This document shows, piece after piece, positions 8,890-16,625 of a stretch of DNA of 64,000 nt. The notes beneath the pieces are model-generated. The model was given only the letters and a program-made list of their open reading frames with translations, ran no database searches and had not been told where the DNA came from. The stretch covers positions 27,292 through 91,291 of the forward strand of contig CAJFQZ010000017.1 in NCBI GenBank assembly GCA_904419285.1, in the 5' to 3' direction. Source of the stretch: Lachnospiraceae bacterium UBA1818 (GTDB lineage: Bacteria > Bacillota > Clostridia > Lachnospirales > Lachnospiraceae). Positions within the stretch are counted from its first letter, which is position 1, and every line of letters starts with the position of its first letter. Both the position numbers and the translations under genes were made by a program.

Positions 8890-9738
8890 ATGCAGTCCCT
8901 TGAAGAAAAAGTATCTCCGCGGTCAGACTATTATGTGTATGTGCCGACCGCACTTGCGCGCAAGCTCTATCTGTATCCGCTGCATGTCGGTTATTTTATC
9001 TATGAACCGGGATACCACATCCGGCGCGACCGGTTCGACAGCTTCCTCATTATGTATATCGTTCACGGCACTGTTGACGTCATTGCCTGCGGCTCCGCAT
9101 ACCGCGCAAGAGAAGGCGAATTCGTGCTGCTGGACTGCTATCGCCCCCATCAGTACGGAAGCCAGGAAGAATGGGAGGCGTCCTGGCTTCATTTCGATGG
9201 TCCCCTGGCGAGGGAATACTACCAGGAGATCAGTTCACAGTACGGCAATGTACTGAGACCTGAGAATCCAAAAGCGCTCATCCACAGCATGAATAAAATC
9301 TGCAGTCTCTTCCGCACCGCATCGCCGGTCATAGAGCCGGAGATCTCCGGTTATATCACGAATATCTTAGACGGGCTCCTTGCGCCGTCTGCCGGAAGAT
9401 CATCGGCTCAGCCGAGCTCGATCATAGACAGCGTCGCCTATATAAACGACCATTTTCAGGAGCAGATCTCGCTGAAGCATCTGGCAGAAAAAGCCAACCT
9501 GAGCCTGTATCATTTCACCAGGAGCTTTGCGAAGGAGACCGGTTTCACGCCTCACCAGTATCTGATCAACGCCCGGGTCTCCGCCGCAAAATTCATGCTG
9601 AAATCCTCGGAAATGCCGGTGAAGGATATCGGCTACAGCACAGGATTTCACTCCGAGAGCAGTTTCTGCACTACCTTCAAAAAGTGGGTCGGGGTCACTC
9701 CGACGCAGTACCGCGGGGACGCGGCAAATCAGGCATAG
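8890..9738 (+). CDS. AraC-family transcriptional regulator
   Basis: 282 residues: an N-terminal cupin-like sensor part (residues about 20-120) and a C-terminal double helix-turn-helix (SLKHLAEKANLSLYHFTRSF, then VKDIGYSTGFHSESSFCTTF and the closing GVTPTQYR) typical of the AraC/XylS family, which mostly activates sugar-use genes. Start: the ATG at 8890 has AAAGGAG 7 bases upstream; a longer frame from 8827 overlaps the promoter and lacks a ribosome site. It probably controls the island, because the direct repeats beside its own promoter recur before the other island transcripts. Ligand unknown. The PHP-domain gene follows on the same transcript. Confidence 0.93.
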   Translation: MQSLEEKVSPRSDYYVYVPTALARKLYLYPLHVGYFIYEPGYHIRRDRFDSFLIMYIVHGTVDVIACGSAYRAREGEFVLLDCYRPHQYGSQEEWEASWLHFDGPLAREYYQEISSQYGNVLRPENPKALIHSMNKICSLFRTASPVIEPEISGYITNILDGLLAPSAGRSSAQPSSIIDSVAYINDHFQEQISLKHLAEKANLSLYHFTRSFAKETGFTPHQYLINARVSAAKFMLKSSEMPVKDIGYSTGFHSESSFCTTFKKWVGVTPTQYRGDAANQA

Positions 9739-9773
9739 CAGAAAAATTTACAGCAGAAAGGAGTTGCTCAATC

Positions 9774-10718
9774 ATGAGAAAAACAGGACTTCACACAAAA
9801 GGGAACTGGTATAAAGGCAATCTGCACACACACTCCACCAATTCCGACGGAAGGAAAACGCCGGAGGAGATCGTCAGGATATACCGGGAACACGGATATC
9901 AGTTCCTTGCTTTTACAGAACACGAACTCTACACGCACAACCGGGAGCTCACCGGCGAAGACTTCCTCATCCTTCCCGGCGTCGAACTCTCATGCAACAA
10001 TCCGGATCCGTGGCGTATTTACCACATGCTCGGAATCGGCCGCCACGCAGCCGGAGATGAACTATCCTCAGGAAATGGATTCTCAGACAGGCAGCGCTTC
10101 CCTGTGCGGAAGTGGAAAGATCTCGGATCAGTCCAGTCCGCGCTGGACGAGATCCGGAATGCAGGCTGTCTCGCGGTCTTCAATCACCCAATCTGGTCCC
10201 GCCTGGAACTGACAGATTTTATCGATCTGGACGGTTATTCTGCCATGGAGATCTATAACTACGGATGTGCGGTGGAGAGCCATACCGGCCTGTGTATCGA
10301 CTACTGGGATTCTCTGCTCAGGCGCGGCAGGAAAATATGGGGCATAGCCACCGACGACGCACACTTTGCACTGGAGGATTACTGCGGCGGCTGGGTCATG
10401 GTAAATGCGCCGGAGCTCACCATCGAAGCAGTCACCAGCGCGCTGGCGGAAGGCAATTTCTATTCCTCCAGCGGTCCGGAGATCTACCGATATGAAGCCG
10501 AGGACGGCGTCGTAAAGGTGGACTGCTCCGATGCACGTGAAATCCATTTTGTGACATACGAAAGCTTCGGAAATTCGCTCTTTGCACGCAGCGGAGAAAG
10601 CCTCACACACGGAGAGTTCCGTCTTTCCGGCGAAGAGCTCTATGTGAGGGTTGAGGTCGTGGACCACAGCGGGCGGACTGCCTGGTCGAATCCCATTTTT
10701 CTGAATGAACCCCTGTGA
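9774..10718 (+). CDS. PHP-domain metal-dependent phosphoesterase-like protein
   Basis: 314 residues. The N-terminus has the PHP signature: GNLHTHSTNSDGRKTPEEI (HTHS and DG metal motif), FLAFTEHELYTH and the later VFNHPIW and WGIATDDAHF motifs that supply further His/Asp metal ligands. PHP proteins hydrolyse phosphoesters with two or three bound metals. The C-terminal 80 residues form a small beta-rich extension. Start: ATG at 9774 with AAAGGAG upstream. It lies 35 bases after araC and is almost surely co-transcribed, so it belongs to the island; the substrate, perhaps a sugar phosphate, is not visible from sequence. Confidence 0.85.
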   Translation: MRKTGLHTKGNWYKGNLHTHSTNSDGRKTPEEIVRIYREHGYQFLAFTEHELYTHNRELTGEDFLILPGVELSCNNPDPWRIYHMLGIGRHAAGDELSSGNGFSDRQRFPVRKWKDLGSVQSALDEIRNAGCLAVFNHPIWSRLELTDFIDLDGYSAMEIYNYGCAVESHTGLCIDYWDSLLRRGRKIWGIATDDAHFALEDYCGGWVMVNAPELTIEAVTSALAEGNFYSSSGPEIYRYEAEDGVVKVDCSDAREIHFVTYESFGNSLFARSGESLTHGEFRLSGEELYVRVEVVDHSGRTAWSNPIFLNEPL

Positions 10719-10765
10719 GTGTATGTGAATAGTGCGTGTATGTCAATAAAACCGTACTGCAGAGC

Positions 10766-10825
10766 TGACTGATTCCGGATTGACTGATTCCGGATTGATG
10801 GATTTCGGATGTGACCGATTCCGTA
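10766..10825. repeat. 15-bp tandem repeat, about four copies
   Basis: Units TGACTGATTCCGGAT at 10766-10780 and 10781-10795 are identical; 10796-10810 and 10811-10825 are diverged copies. It lies between the converging PHP and GH2 genes, just before the terminator. Confidence 0.85.
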
Positions 10826-10837
10826 CGTGACAGAATA

Positions 10838-10884
10838 GAAAAGCGGGGTATGATGACTGCATGAGCCATCATACCCCGCTTTTC
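10838..10884. terminator. Bidirectional terminator between PHP and GH2 genes
   Basis: A perfect 18-bp stem (10838-10855 with 10867-10884, core AAAAGCGGGGTATGATG) with an 11-base loop and A/T-rich arm ends, so it can terminate both converging transcripts. Confidence 0.88.
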
Positions 10885-10903
10885 TAAAAAGAAATTCTAT
10901 TTT

Positions 10904-13900
10904 TTACTGCTTTGCTTTTAAATCCGCCGCTGCCGTCAGCAGCTTATCCGTCATCTCATCTGTCTCCTGCTGGGTGGCTCCTGTCAGTGCTCCAAAGCTC
11001 TTCGCCTGCTGATAAACAGCATCGAAGCGTTCCCATGCATCTGCGGCATAATCCTCTCTCCGGAGCGTCCGCGCCTGCTCCAGCGCCTCGAAAAACTTTG
11101 TCTTATCTGCCGGAGCTCCGCCCCCATGCACTGCGCCTTTGTCCGCTGCCTCTGTCTTATCCGCTTCCTCCTGCGCGCTCTCCGCATCTTTTCTCTCTGC
11201 TTCCGTCTCACAGGTTTCCGGAAGAAGTTCTCTTATGAGCGGCAGATCCACCTCCGTCTCCGGATCAAATTCATCCGAATCCATATACTTCTTGATCGAA
11301 TAGAGAAGCTGCGCTGCCACCGGAGAAGAACAGCCGATAAGATCGAGGGAACAAACCAGCAGCCTGCCGCCGCCTGCCCTGGTCTCAAACAAAGTCCCCA
11401 GCCGTTCTCCCAGATCGATCGTCGGGATCGCCTGCACGATGGGCTTCAGTCCGGCAGGCGCATCATTCAGCAGAATGCTGCGGGAGCCTTCAATCATGTC
11501 AAACCACTGCCAGTCTGCGAACACTCCTGTGGGGAAATCTCGGAATACCGGATGCTCTGCATCGATACTGCATCCCAGCACATAGCCGTCTCCGTCCGCG
11601 CTGTGGAACATCGGGCTCCAGAAATCAGGACGGAAGGTCACAGCCCGGCTCTTTGGAAGGGCCTCCTTTGTCCCCCGGGAAATGATCAGCACTTTCCTGC
11701 CTGCCTCCAGATCCTTCACGGCGTCAGCGCCGGCACAGCGGTAAATCACAGTATCCCCAGAATCTGCCGGCACTTCCGCGATCTCCGGATATACCCACAC
11801 CGGATAAGTATTCACGCCGACAGCATAAGGTGCGCTCTCTTTATCCGGCATCTGTTCCAGTTCCAGCCGCAGCGTCAGACGCGCAGCGCGGGAGATCCCG
11901 CTCAGATCCGCCCGGATCCTTCCCGCTGCCGTCACCCTGCCCTGCGCCGCAGAAACGCTGTCAGTCACTCCCTCCGCAACGCATTGTCCGTCCTCATCCT
12001 GAAGGCGCCACGCCACAGACGTCTGCAGATCAGAAGCACTGTAATTCGAGATCACAAGGCCGGCTGTAAAGCTCTCATTATTCTTCCACACAAATCCGGG
12101 CATCCTCGCAAGCACGGCAAGCTCAGAGCAGGACTGCCGGAACTCTTCCGGAGTAATATGCCCTTTGGATTCCATAAAAGCGTCGATCATCCCGACAAGC
12201 GCCGTTCCCTGTCCCGAGAAATCCTGAAGTCCCAGAAGCTGGAACCCGCCTGCTCCCGGAGTCCGCAGATAACTCTCTGTCATATAGCGGTACAGCATCG
12301 CAGAGAGTTCTCCGGAGGAACGATTAAACGCTTTATCCAGTCCGCCCATCCCCGCTCTCTCCAGGATCCCGCGGAAATGTTCCAGGTTTCTAGGCTTCAG
12401 CAGCGAATGCTTCGCATAATATTTCTCAATATCTTTTTCATAATCCGGATAGACCTGAAGCTGACCGACCTCGTGCGCCAGGAAGGGGACCGGGGTCTTC
12501 TGCACATTGTCGCTGTGATCCCAGTCTGTCGAGGGATCGACCCTGTGCAGGAAATCCTCCCCGTATGTAGGCACTGACCCGGAGAAATCCACACGCTCTG
12601 TATATGCGCTCCAGCCCGCAATGTCCGTATACAGAAGCTGCGGTTCTGCTTCTTTCAGCCTTGCCAGGAATTCATCATAGTAATAAAATCCGGGGCGCAG
12701 TTCATTTCCCAGAGCCATCATGACCGCAGACGGCGAATTCAGCACCCACTTAAAAATCTTCATAGATTCTTCCCAGTAATAATCCGCCGCAGATGTATCT
12801 CCCTTGTCAATATCGCCGAACATCTTATGCCCCCACTGGGGCAGCTCAAACTGCACATAAAGTCCCAGCAGATCAGCTGCCCAAAACGCCGCTCTCGGCG
12901 GGACCCATGTATGGAACCTGACATGGTTAAATCCATATTCCTTATAGATCTTCATTACCTTCAGCCAGGAATCCAGATCCATCGGCGCATATCCAGTCAT
13001 TGGAAATACAGCGCAGTTGATCTCTCCTCTCAGCTGCACCGGACGTCCGTTCACGGCGAACTGCTTTCCGCCGTCTTCCAGATACAGCGTTTCGAATTTT
13101 CTCATCCCGAAGCTTTCTTCTGCGATAAAGCATTCCTTTTCTTCTCCCTTATTCCAGGACACTTCTGCCGTCATCCGATAAAGTGTCGGAGAGAATTCAT
13201 CCCAGGAGAGGAATCCCTTTCCCATCTCATAGTCCAGCGAAAGCTCAGTTTCTCCCTGTCCTTCCTCGAAATGGAACGGGAACTTCTGCACTGCCGGCGT
13301 ATGGCTCAGCTTCTCATTGTTATAACTGGACGCCCTCAGCTCGATCACGCCGTCCTGAGCTTCTTCTCTGCCGCTTTGCGCCAGTTTCATTTTTACACAC
13401 GCGGTCTTCCTGTCTGTATCCGGCCTGATCCGGAACTCCCGGATATAGACTGAGGGAAGCGCAGTCAGCTTCATCTCTCCCACGATCCCGTTCCAGTTCG
13501 TCTGCGTATGCTCGCTGACCATATGCCCCCACGGGAAATCCTTTTCAAATGTCGTATACATCGCCTCCGGCAGGCCTGCCGGAGAATTATCCACCTCTAT
13601 CGTCAGAGTATGCTCTGCGCCTGTCTGCACATGGCTGCCAAGATCGTAGACATGAGGTGCAGTGTAGCTCTTCTGCTGTCCGTTTCCAATCGGAACACCG
13701 TCGATCCACACCCGCGTCTTTCTCGTCCGCTCCAGGAACAGGATGATCCTCCTCCCCTCCCAGTCCCGGGGAATCCAGATCCTCCTCTGATAAACTGCCG
13801 GTCCTGCATAGATGTGGTCGCGGTTCAGAAATGTAGGAGAGACATTTCCTCTGTTATCAATGCCTTTCCCGTTCTCATCCATGCTTCCCGGAAGCCTTAC

Positions 13901-13990
13901 TGTCTCACAGAATTCCTGATCTTCTTTCCTTTCAGACATCGCGAACTGCCAAATGCCGGACAGATCGATACTGCTGCATCCTGTTTTCAT
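10904..13990 (-). CDS. Glycoside hydrolase family 2-type protein with C-terminal FIVAR module
   Basis: 1028 residues in family 2 order: sugar-binding jelly roll (LSGIWQF near residue 10, AVYQRRIWIPRDWEGRR, NWNGIVGEM), immunoglobulin-like middle, then a TIM barrel with FNHVRFHTWVPPRAAFWAAD and the putative acid/base Glu in MALGNELRPG and a second conserved Glu in FLAHEVGQLQVYPDY. Substrate cannot be read from sequence. The last 60 residues resemble a FIVAR module, like those in the secreted beta-helix protein, yet there is no signal peptide, which is odd since FIVAR modules usually occur in wall proteins. Start: ATG at 13990 with AAGGAG upstream. Its promoter at 14061-14124 carries the island operator. 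Confidence 0.88.
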   Translation of the reverse strand: MKTGCSSIDLSGIWQFAMSERKEDQEFCETVRLPGSMDENGKGIDNRGNVSPTFLNRDHIYAGPAVYQRRIWIPRDWEGRRIILFLERTRKTRVWIDGVPIGNGQQKSYTAPHVYDLGSHVQTGAEHTLTIEVDNSPAGLPEAMYTTFEKDFPWGHMVSEHTQTNWNGIVGEMKLTALPSVYIREFRIRPDTDRKTACVKMKLAQSGREEAQDGVIELRASSYNNEKLSHTPAVQKFPFHFEEGQGETELSLDYEMGKGFLSWDEFSPTLYRMTAEVSWNKGEEKECFIAEESFGMRKFETLYLEDGGKQFAVNGRPVQLRGEINCAVFPMTGYAPMDLDSWLKVMKIYKEYGFNHVRFHTWVPPRAAFWAADLLGLYVQFELPQWGHKMFGDIDKGDTSAADYYWEESMKIFKWVLNSPSAVMMALGNELRPGFYYYDEFLARLKEAEPQLLYTDIAGWSAYTERVDFSGSVPTYGEDFLHRVDPSTDWDHSDNVQKTPVPFLAHEVGQLQVYPDYEKDIEKYYAKHSLLKPRNLEHFRGILERAGMGGLDKAFNRSSGELSAMLYRYMTESYLRTPGAGGFQLLGLQDFSGQGTALVGMIDAFMESKGHITPEEFRQSCSELAVLARMPGFVWKNNESFTAGLVISNYSASDLQTSVAWRLQDEDGQCVAEGVTDSVSAAQGRVTAAGRIRADLSGISRAARLTLRLELEQMPDKESAPYAVGVNTYPVWVYPEIAEVPADSGDTVIYRCAGADAVKDLEAGRKVLIISRGTKEALPKSRAVTFRPDFWSPMFHSADGDGYVLGCSIDAEHPVFRDFPTGVFADWQWFDMIEGSRSILLNDAPAGLKPIVQAIPTIDLGERLGTLFETRAGGGRLLVCSLDLIGCSSPVAAQLLYSIKKYMDSDEFDPETEVDLPLIRELLPETCETEAERKDAESAQEEADKTEAADKGAVHGGGAPADKTKFFEALEQARTLRREDYAADAWERFDAVYQQAKSFGALTGATQQETDEMTDKLLTAAADLKAKQ

Positions 13991-14060
13991 AAACTGCCGT
14001 CTCCTTTTCTTCTCTTATTATAACTGTCCAAAACTAAGCTTTTTGCATTCTTCTGTACAG

Positions 14061-14124
14061 ATTATAGTCTTGAATCCGACAGACTGCATTAGTAAAATTT
14101 GCGTATCTATTTAAAAAAATTGCT
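14061..14124 (-). promoter_or_regulatory. AraC-type operator and promoter of the GH2 gene
   Basis: Minus-strand -10 TATAAT (14061-14066), 17-base spacer, poor -35 ATGCAG (14084-14089), half-site 14094-14103 (AAAATTTGCG on the plus strand, 8 of 10 matches) and full half-site AAAAATTGCT at 14115-14124, 21 bp apart. Spacing to the -10 equals that of the two other island promoters. Confidence 0.74.
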
Positions 14125-14210
14125 GTGTGTGATCTTAATCTCAATAATACTGTTCACGCCCTGGCTCCGCCCACATAAGTACGGTGTAAACAGCAGCATT
14201 TTAACGACAA

Positions 14211-14240
14211 AAAAGAGACCCCGTAAACAGGATCTCTTTT
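14211..14240 (-). terminator. Terminator after rplA
   Basis: Minus-strand stem AAAAGAGATCC / GGGTCTCTTTT (arms 14230-14240 and 14211-14221, one G-T pair) followed by T residues, 20 bases past the rplA stop. It ends the rpmG-secE-nusG-rplK-rplA transcript before the carbohydrate island. Confidence 0.85.
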
Positions 14241-14259
14241 CTATCATTTTATTATGCAA

Positions 14260-14952
14260 TTACGCAAGCTTCATCGGGTTAACCTTAACGCCAGGTCCCA
14301 TTGTGGATGTAAGGGTCACGCTCTTAAGGAACTGTCCCTTAACGGCTGCCGGTCTTGCCTTGTTGATTGCATCGATAAGCGTCTGGAAGTTGTCCGCTAA
14401 CTGCTCCTCTGTGAAGGAAGCTTTTCCGATCGGCACGTGGATGATGTTTGTCTTGTCCAGTCTGTACTCGATCTTACCGGCTTTGATCTCGTTGATCGCC
14501 TTTGTCACGTCCATTGTAACCGTTCCAGCCTTCGGGTTCGGCATGAGACCCTTCGGTCCGAGTACACGTCCGAGACGTCCTACAACACCCATCATATCCG
14601 GTGTAGCAACAACAACGTCGAAATCAAGCCATCCCTCATTCTGGATCTTCGGGATCAGCTCGTCTCCGCCTACGAAGTCAGCGCCTGCTGCTTTTGCTTC
14701 CTCAGCCTTTGCGTCCTTCGCAAATACAAGGATGCGCACCTTCTTACCTGTTCCGTGCGGAAGAACTACCGCACCACGGATCTGCTGGTCAGCGTGGCGT
14801 CCGTCACATCCTGTTCTGATGTGAGCTTCGATCGTCTCATCAAACTTTGCTGTTGCTGTCTTTTTTACTAATGCAACTGCTTCTTCTTTGTCGTAGAGGT
14901 TTCCTCTCTCGACCTGTTTCGCAGCTTCGATATATTTCTTTCCTCTTTTCAT
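14260..14952 (-). CDS. rplA: Ribosomal protein L1
   Basis: 230 residues, the normal L1 length, beginning [20 protein letters not shown] with the conserved [37 protein letters not shown] signature. L1 forms the mobile L1 stalk near the E site and in many bacteria represses its own operon by binding mRNA. AAGGAGG lies 11 bases before the ATG. It is last in the rpmG-secE-nusG-rplK-rplA transcript; rplJ, normally next, is displaced by the island. Confidence 0.98.
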   Translation of the reverse strand: MKRGKKYIEAAKQVERGNLYDKEEAVALVKKTATAKFDETIEAHIRTGCDGRHADQQIRGAVVLPHGTGKKVRILVFAKDAKAEEAKAAGADFVGGDELIPKIQNEGWLDFDVVVATPDMMGVVGRLGRVLGPKGLMPNPKAGTVTMDVTKAINEIKAGKIEYRLDKTNIIHVPIGKASFTEEQLADNFQTLIDAINKARPAAVKGQFLKSVTLTSTMGPGVKVNPMKLA

Positions 14953-14962
14953 TTTATAAAAA

Positions 14963-15000
14963 CCTCCTTGTGGTATTCGCGGGATATTGCCCCTCCCACT
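14963..15000 (-). promoter_or_regulatory. Leader repeat before rplA (copy 1)
   Basis: On the minus strand AGTGGGAGGGGCAATATCCC followed by GCGAATACCACAAGGAGG: a 38-base block that ends with the rplA Shine-Dalgarno. A nearly identical block precedes rplK at 15487-15523. GTGG and CCAC, and GGGA and TCCC, can pair, giving a small hairpin just before the ribosome site. A role in translational control, possibly L1 binding, is inference. Confidence 0.6.
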
Positions 15001-15051
15001 AATCTATAAACCTCTGCATTCGGGTTTAGTCCATCGCTGAATGCCCGACTC

Positions 15052-15477
15052 TTACTCTTCTACAACAACACCCATGGAACGGCATGTTCCGGCTACCATG
15101 CTCATAGCAGCCTCAACTGTAGCAGCGTTCAGGTCCGGCATCTTTGTCTCAGCGATCTCTTTTAACTGCTCTTTTGTGATCGTAGCAACTTTGTTCTTGT
15201 TCGGTACGCCTGAACCGGATTTGATCTTGCAGGCTTTCTTGATAAGAACTGCTGCCGGCGGTGTCTTTGTGATGAAGCTGAAGCTTCTGTCATTGTAAAC
15301 AGTGATAACAACAGGAATGATCAGATCTCCCTGATCTGCCGTTCTTGCGTTAAACTGCTTTGTAAATTCAACGATGTTTACACCGTGCTGTCCAAGTGCA
15401 GGTCCAACCGGTGGTGCCGGAGTTGCCTTGCCGGCAGGAATCTGTAATTTGATATAACCTTCTACTTTTTTTGCCAT
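15052..15477 (-). CDS. rplK: Ribosomal protein L11
   Basis: 141 residues, full length. Starts [20 protein letters not shown] with the conserved [17 protein letters not shown] and the C-terminal RNA-binding domain ([30 protein letters not shown]). L11 binds the GTPase-associated region of 23S rRNA. Good ribosome site in the leader repeat. Sits between nusG and rplA as in most bacteria. Confidence 0.98.
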   Translation of the reverse strand: MAKKVEGYIKLQIPAGKATPAPPVGPALGQHGVNIVEFTKQFNARTADQGDLIIPVVITVYNDRSFSFITKTPPAAVLIKKACKIKSGSGVPNKNKVATITKEQLKEIAETKMPDLNAATVEAAMSMVAGTCRSMGVVVEE

Positions 15478-15486
15478 TTTAAATTA

Positions 15487-15523
15487 CCTCCTTGTGGTAT
15501 TGGCGGGATTGCTCCCTCCCACT
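15487..15523 (-). promoter_or_regulatory. Leader repeat before rplK (copy 2)
   Basis: Minus strand AGTGGGAGGGAGCAATCCCG followed by CCAATACCACAAGGAGG. It differs from copy 1 at 14963-15000 only by a C/G change and a small indel near the middle, and occupies the whole nusG-rplK gap. Confidence 0.6.
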
Positions 15524-15528
15524 CATTC

Positions 15529-16047
15529 TTAATCCAATTTTTTCACTTCTGAAAAACCAAGTTCAACCGGAGTCTCTCGGCCAAACAGCTCAACATTGAT
15601 AGACAGGCTCTTCTTCTGCTCGTTCATGCTCTGAACTACGCCGACCGTGCCTTCCCATGCACCGCTTAAAACGGTGACAGTATCACCGACTCCGAAGTCG
15701 ACGACCACATCGTCCCGCTTGATGCCGAGATTTTCCATCTCGCTGTCCTCCAGCGGCACCGGTTTTGATCCCGGTCCTACGAATCCGGTAACGCCGCGGG
15801 TATTTCTCACAACGTACCATGTGTCGTCATTCATGATCATATGGATCATTACATAACCCGGAAGCATCTTCCTCTGCACTGTCCGCTGAACACCGTTCTT
15901 CAGTTCCACAACCTCTTCCATGGGAACACGGACTTCCAGGATCTGATCTTCCATGTGCCGGTTCTCGATCGCCTTGTCAATGTTTGTCTTAACTTTGTTT
16001 TCATACCCTGAATAGGTATGAACCACATACCATTTTGCCTCTGACAT
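15529..16047 (-). CDS. nusG: Transcription termination/antitermination factor NusG
   Basis: 172 residues: N-terminal NGN domain (KWYVVHTYSGYENKVKTNI, MLPGYVMIHM, RNTRGVTGFVG) and C-terminal KOW domain (VGDTVTVLSGAWEGTVGVV). NusG binds RNA polymerase and couples it to ribosomes or Rho. It lies between secE and rplK, the usual place. Confidence 0.98.
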   Translation of the reverse strand: MSEAKWYVVHTYSGYENKVKTNIDKAIENRHMEDQILEVRVPMEEVVELKNGVQRTVQRKMLPGYVMIHMIMNDDTWYVVRNTRGVTGFVGPGSKPVPLEDSEMENLGIKRDDVVVDFGVGDTVTVLSGAWEGTVGVVQSMNEQKKSLSINVELFGRETPVELGFSEVKKLD

Positions 16048-16072
16048 ACAATCACCTTTCTGCTGCGGTCAA

Positions 16073-16270
16073 CTATTTCACCAAAAAGTCAATTCCGTAT
16101 CTCAGGATCACGTCGATCACTGCGATCACTGCGCCGAGCACTACGGACACTGCCACTACTGCAGTAGTCTGTCTTGCAAGTGTTTTCTTGTCCGGCCAGA
16201 CAACCTTCTTGAATTCTGCCTGAAGCCCTTTGAACCAGTTCTTTTTCTGAGTTTTAGTATTCTCAGCCAT
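16073..16270 (-). CDS. secE: Preprotein translocase subunit SecE
   Basis: About 65 residues with one C-terminal membrane helix (TTAVVAVSVVLGAVIAVIDV) and the amphipathic FKGLQAEFKKVVWPDKKTLA segment typical of short Gram-positive SecE. It clamps SecY in the translocon. The ATG at 16270 is preferred; an upstream GTG at 16279 would add three residues but sits inside the ribosome-binding stretch. Confidence 0.95.
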   Translation of the reverse strand: MAENTKTQKKNWFKGLQAEFKKVVWPDKKTLARQTTAVVAVSVVLGAVIAVIDVILRYGIDFLVK

Positions 16271-16292
16271 TCTCTCCACTTCCTTCCGACGA

Positions 16293-16442
16293 CTACTTCG
16301 TTTCCTTGTGCAGTGTGTGTGATTTACAGAACTTGCAGTACTTCTTAGTCTCCATGCGTTCCGGATGAGCTTTCTTATCCTTCGTCATGTTGTAATTACG
16401 GTTCTTGCATTCCGTACACTCTAATGTGATTCTTGTGCGCAC
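16293..16442 (-). CDS. rpmG: Ribosomal protein L33 (zinc-binding type)
   Basis: 49 residues from the GTG at 16442: [20 protein letters not shown] and [17 protein letters not shown]. Both CxxC pairs are intact, so this is the zinc-binding (C+) form. A longer frame to 16499 would add 19 residues with no counterpart in L33; the GTG at 16442 has GAGGTGG 5-6 bases upstream and yields the family length. First gene of the rpmG-secE-nusG-rplK-rplA transcript. Confidence 0.95.
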   Translation of the reverse strand: MRTRITLECTECKNRNYNMTKDKKAHPERMETKKYCKFCKSHTLHKETK

Positions 16443-16545
16443 AACTTCCACCTCGCTTTTAAGATATTCACTACGTGTTACTGATGGTTGCGAAGCCATC
16501 TGTTTTTAGGCATAAAAAAAAGACCTAACTTCCATTCGCCGTAGT

Positions 16546-16575
16546 ATTGTATCATGATACGGCCGGGGAAGTCAA
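16546..16575 (-). promoter_or_regulatory. Promoter of the rpmG-secE-nusG-rplK-rplA operon
   Basis: Minus-strand -35 TTGACT (16570-16575), 18-base spacer, -10 TACAAT (16546-16551), about 105 bases before the rpmG start. Confidence 0.8.
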
Positions 16576-16625
16576 GCCTTTTCCCGTATATAACAAAACT
16601 TCTAACAGCAGTTCAGCCATAAGGA

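Noticed and set aside
11126..12577. 483-codon plus-strand frame opposite the GH2 gene
   Set aside because: Antisense shadow; Arg/His/Pro-rich composition and no domain likeness.
16443..16499. Longer 68-residue L33 start
   Set aside because: The 19 extra residues are absent from the family and the GTG at 16442 has a proper ribosome site.
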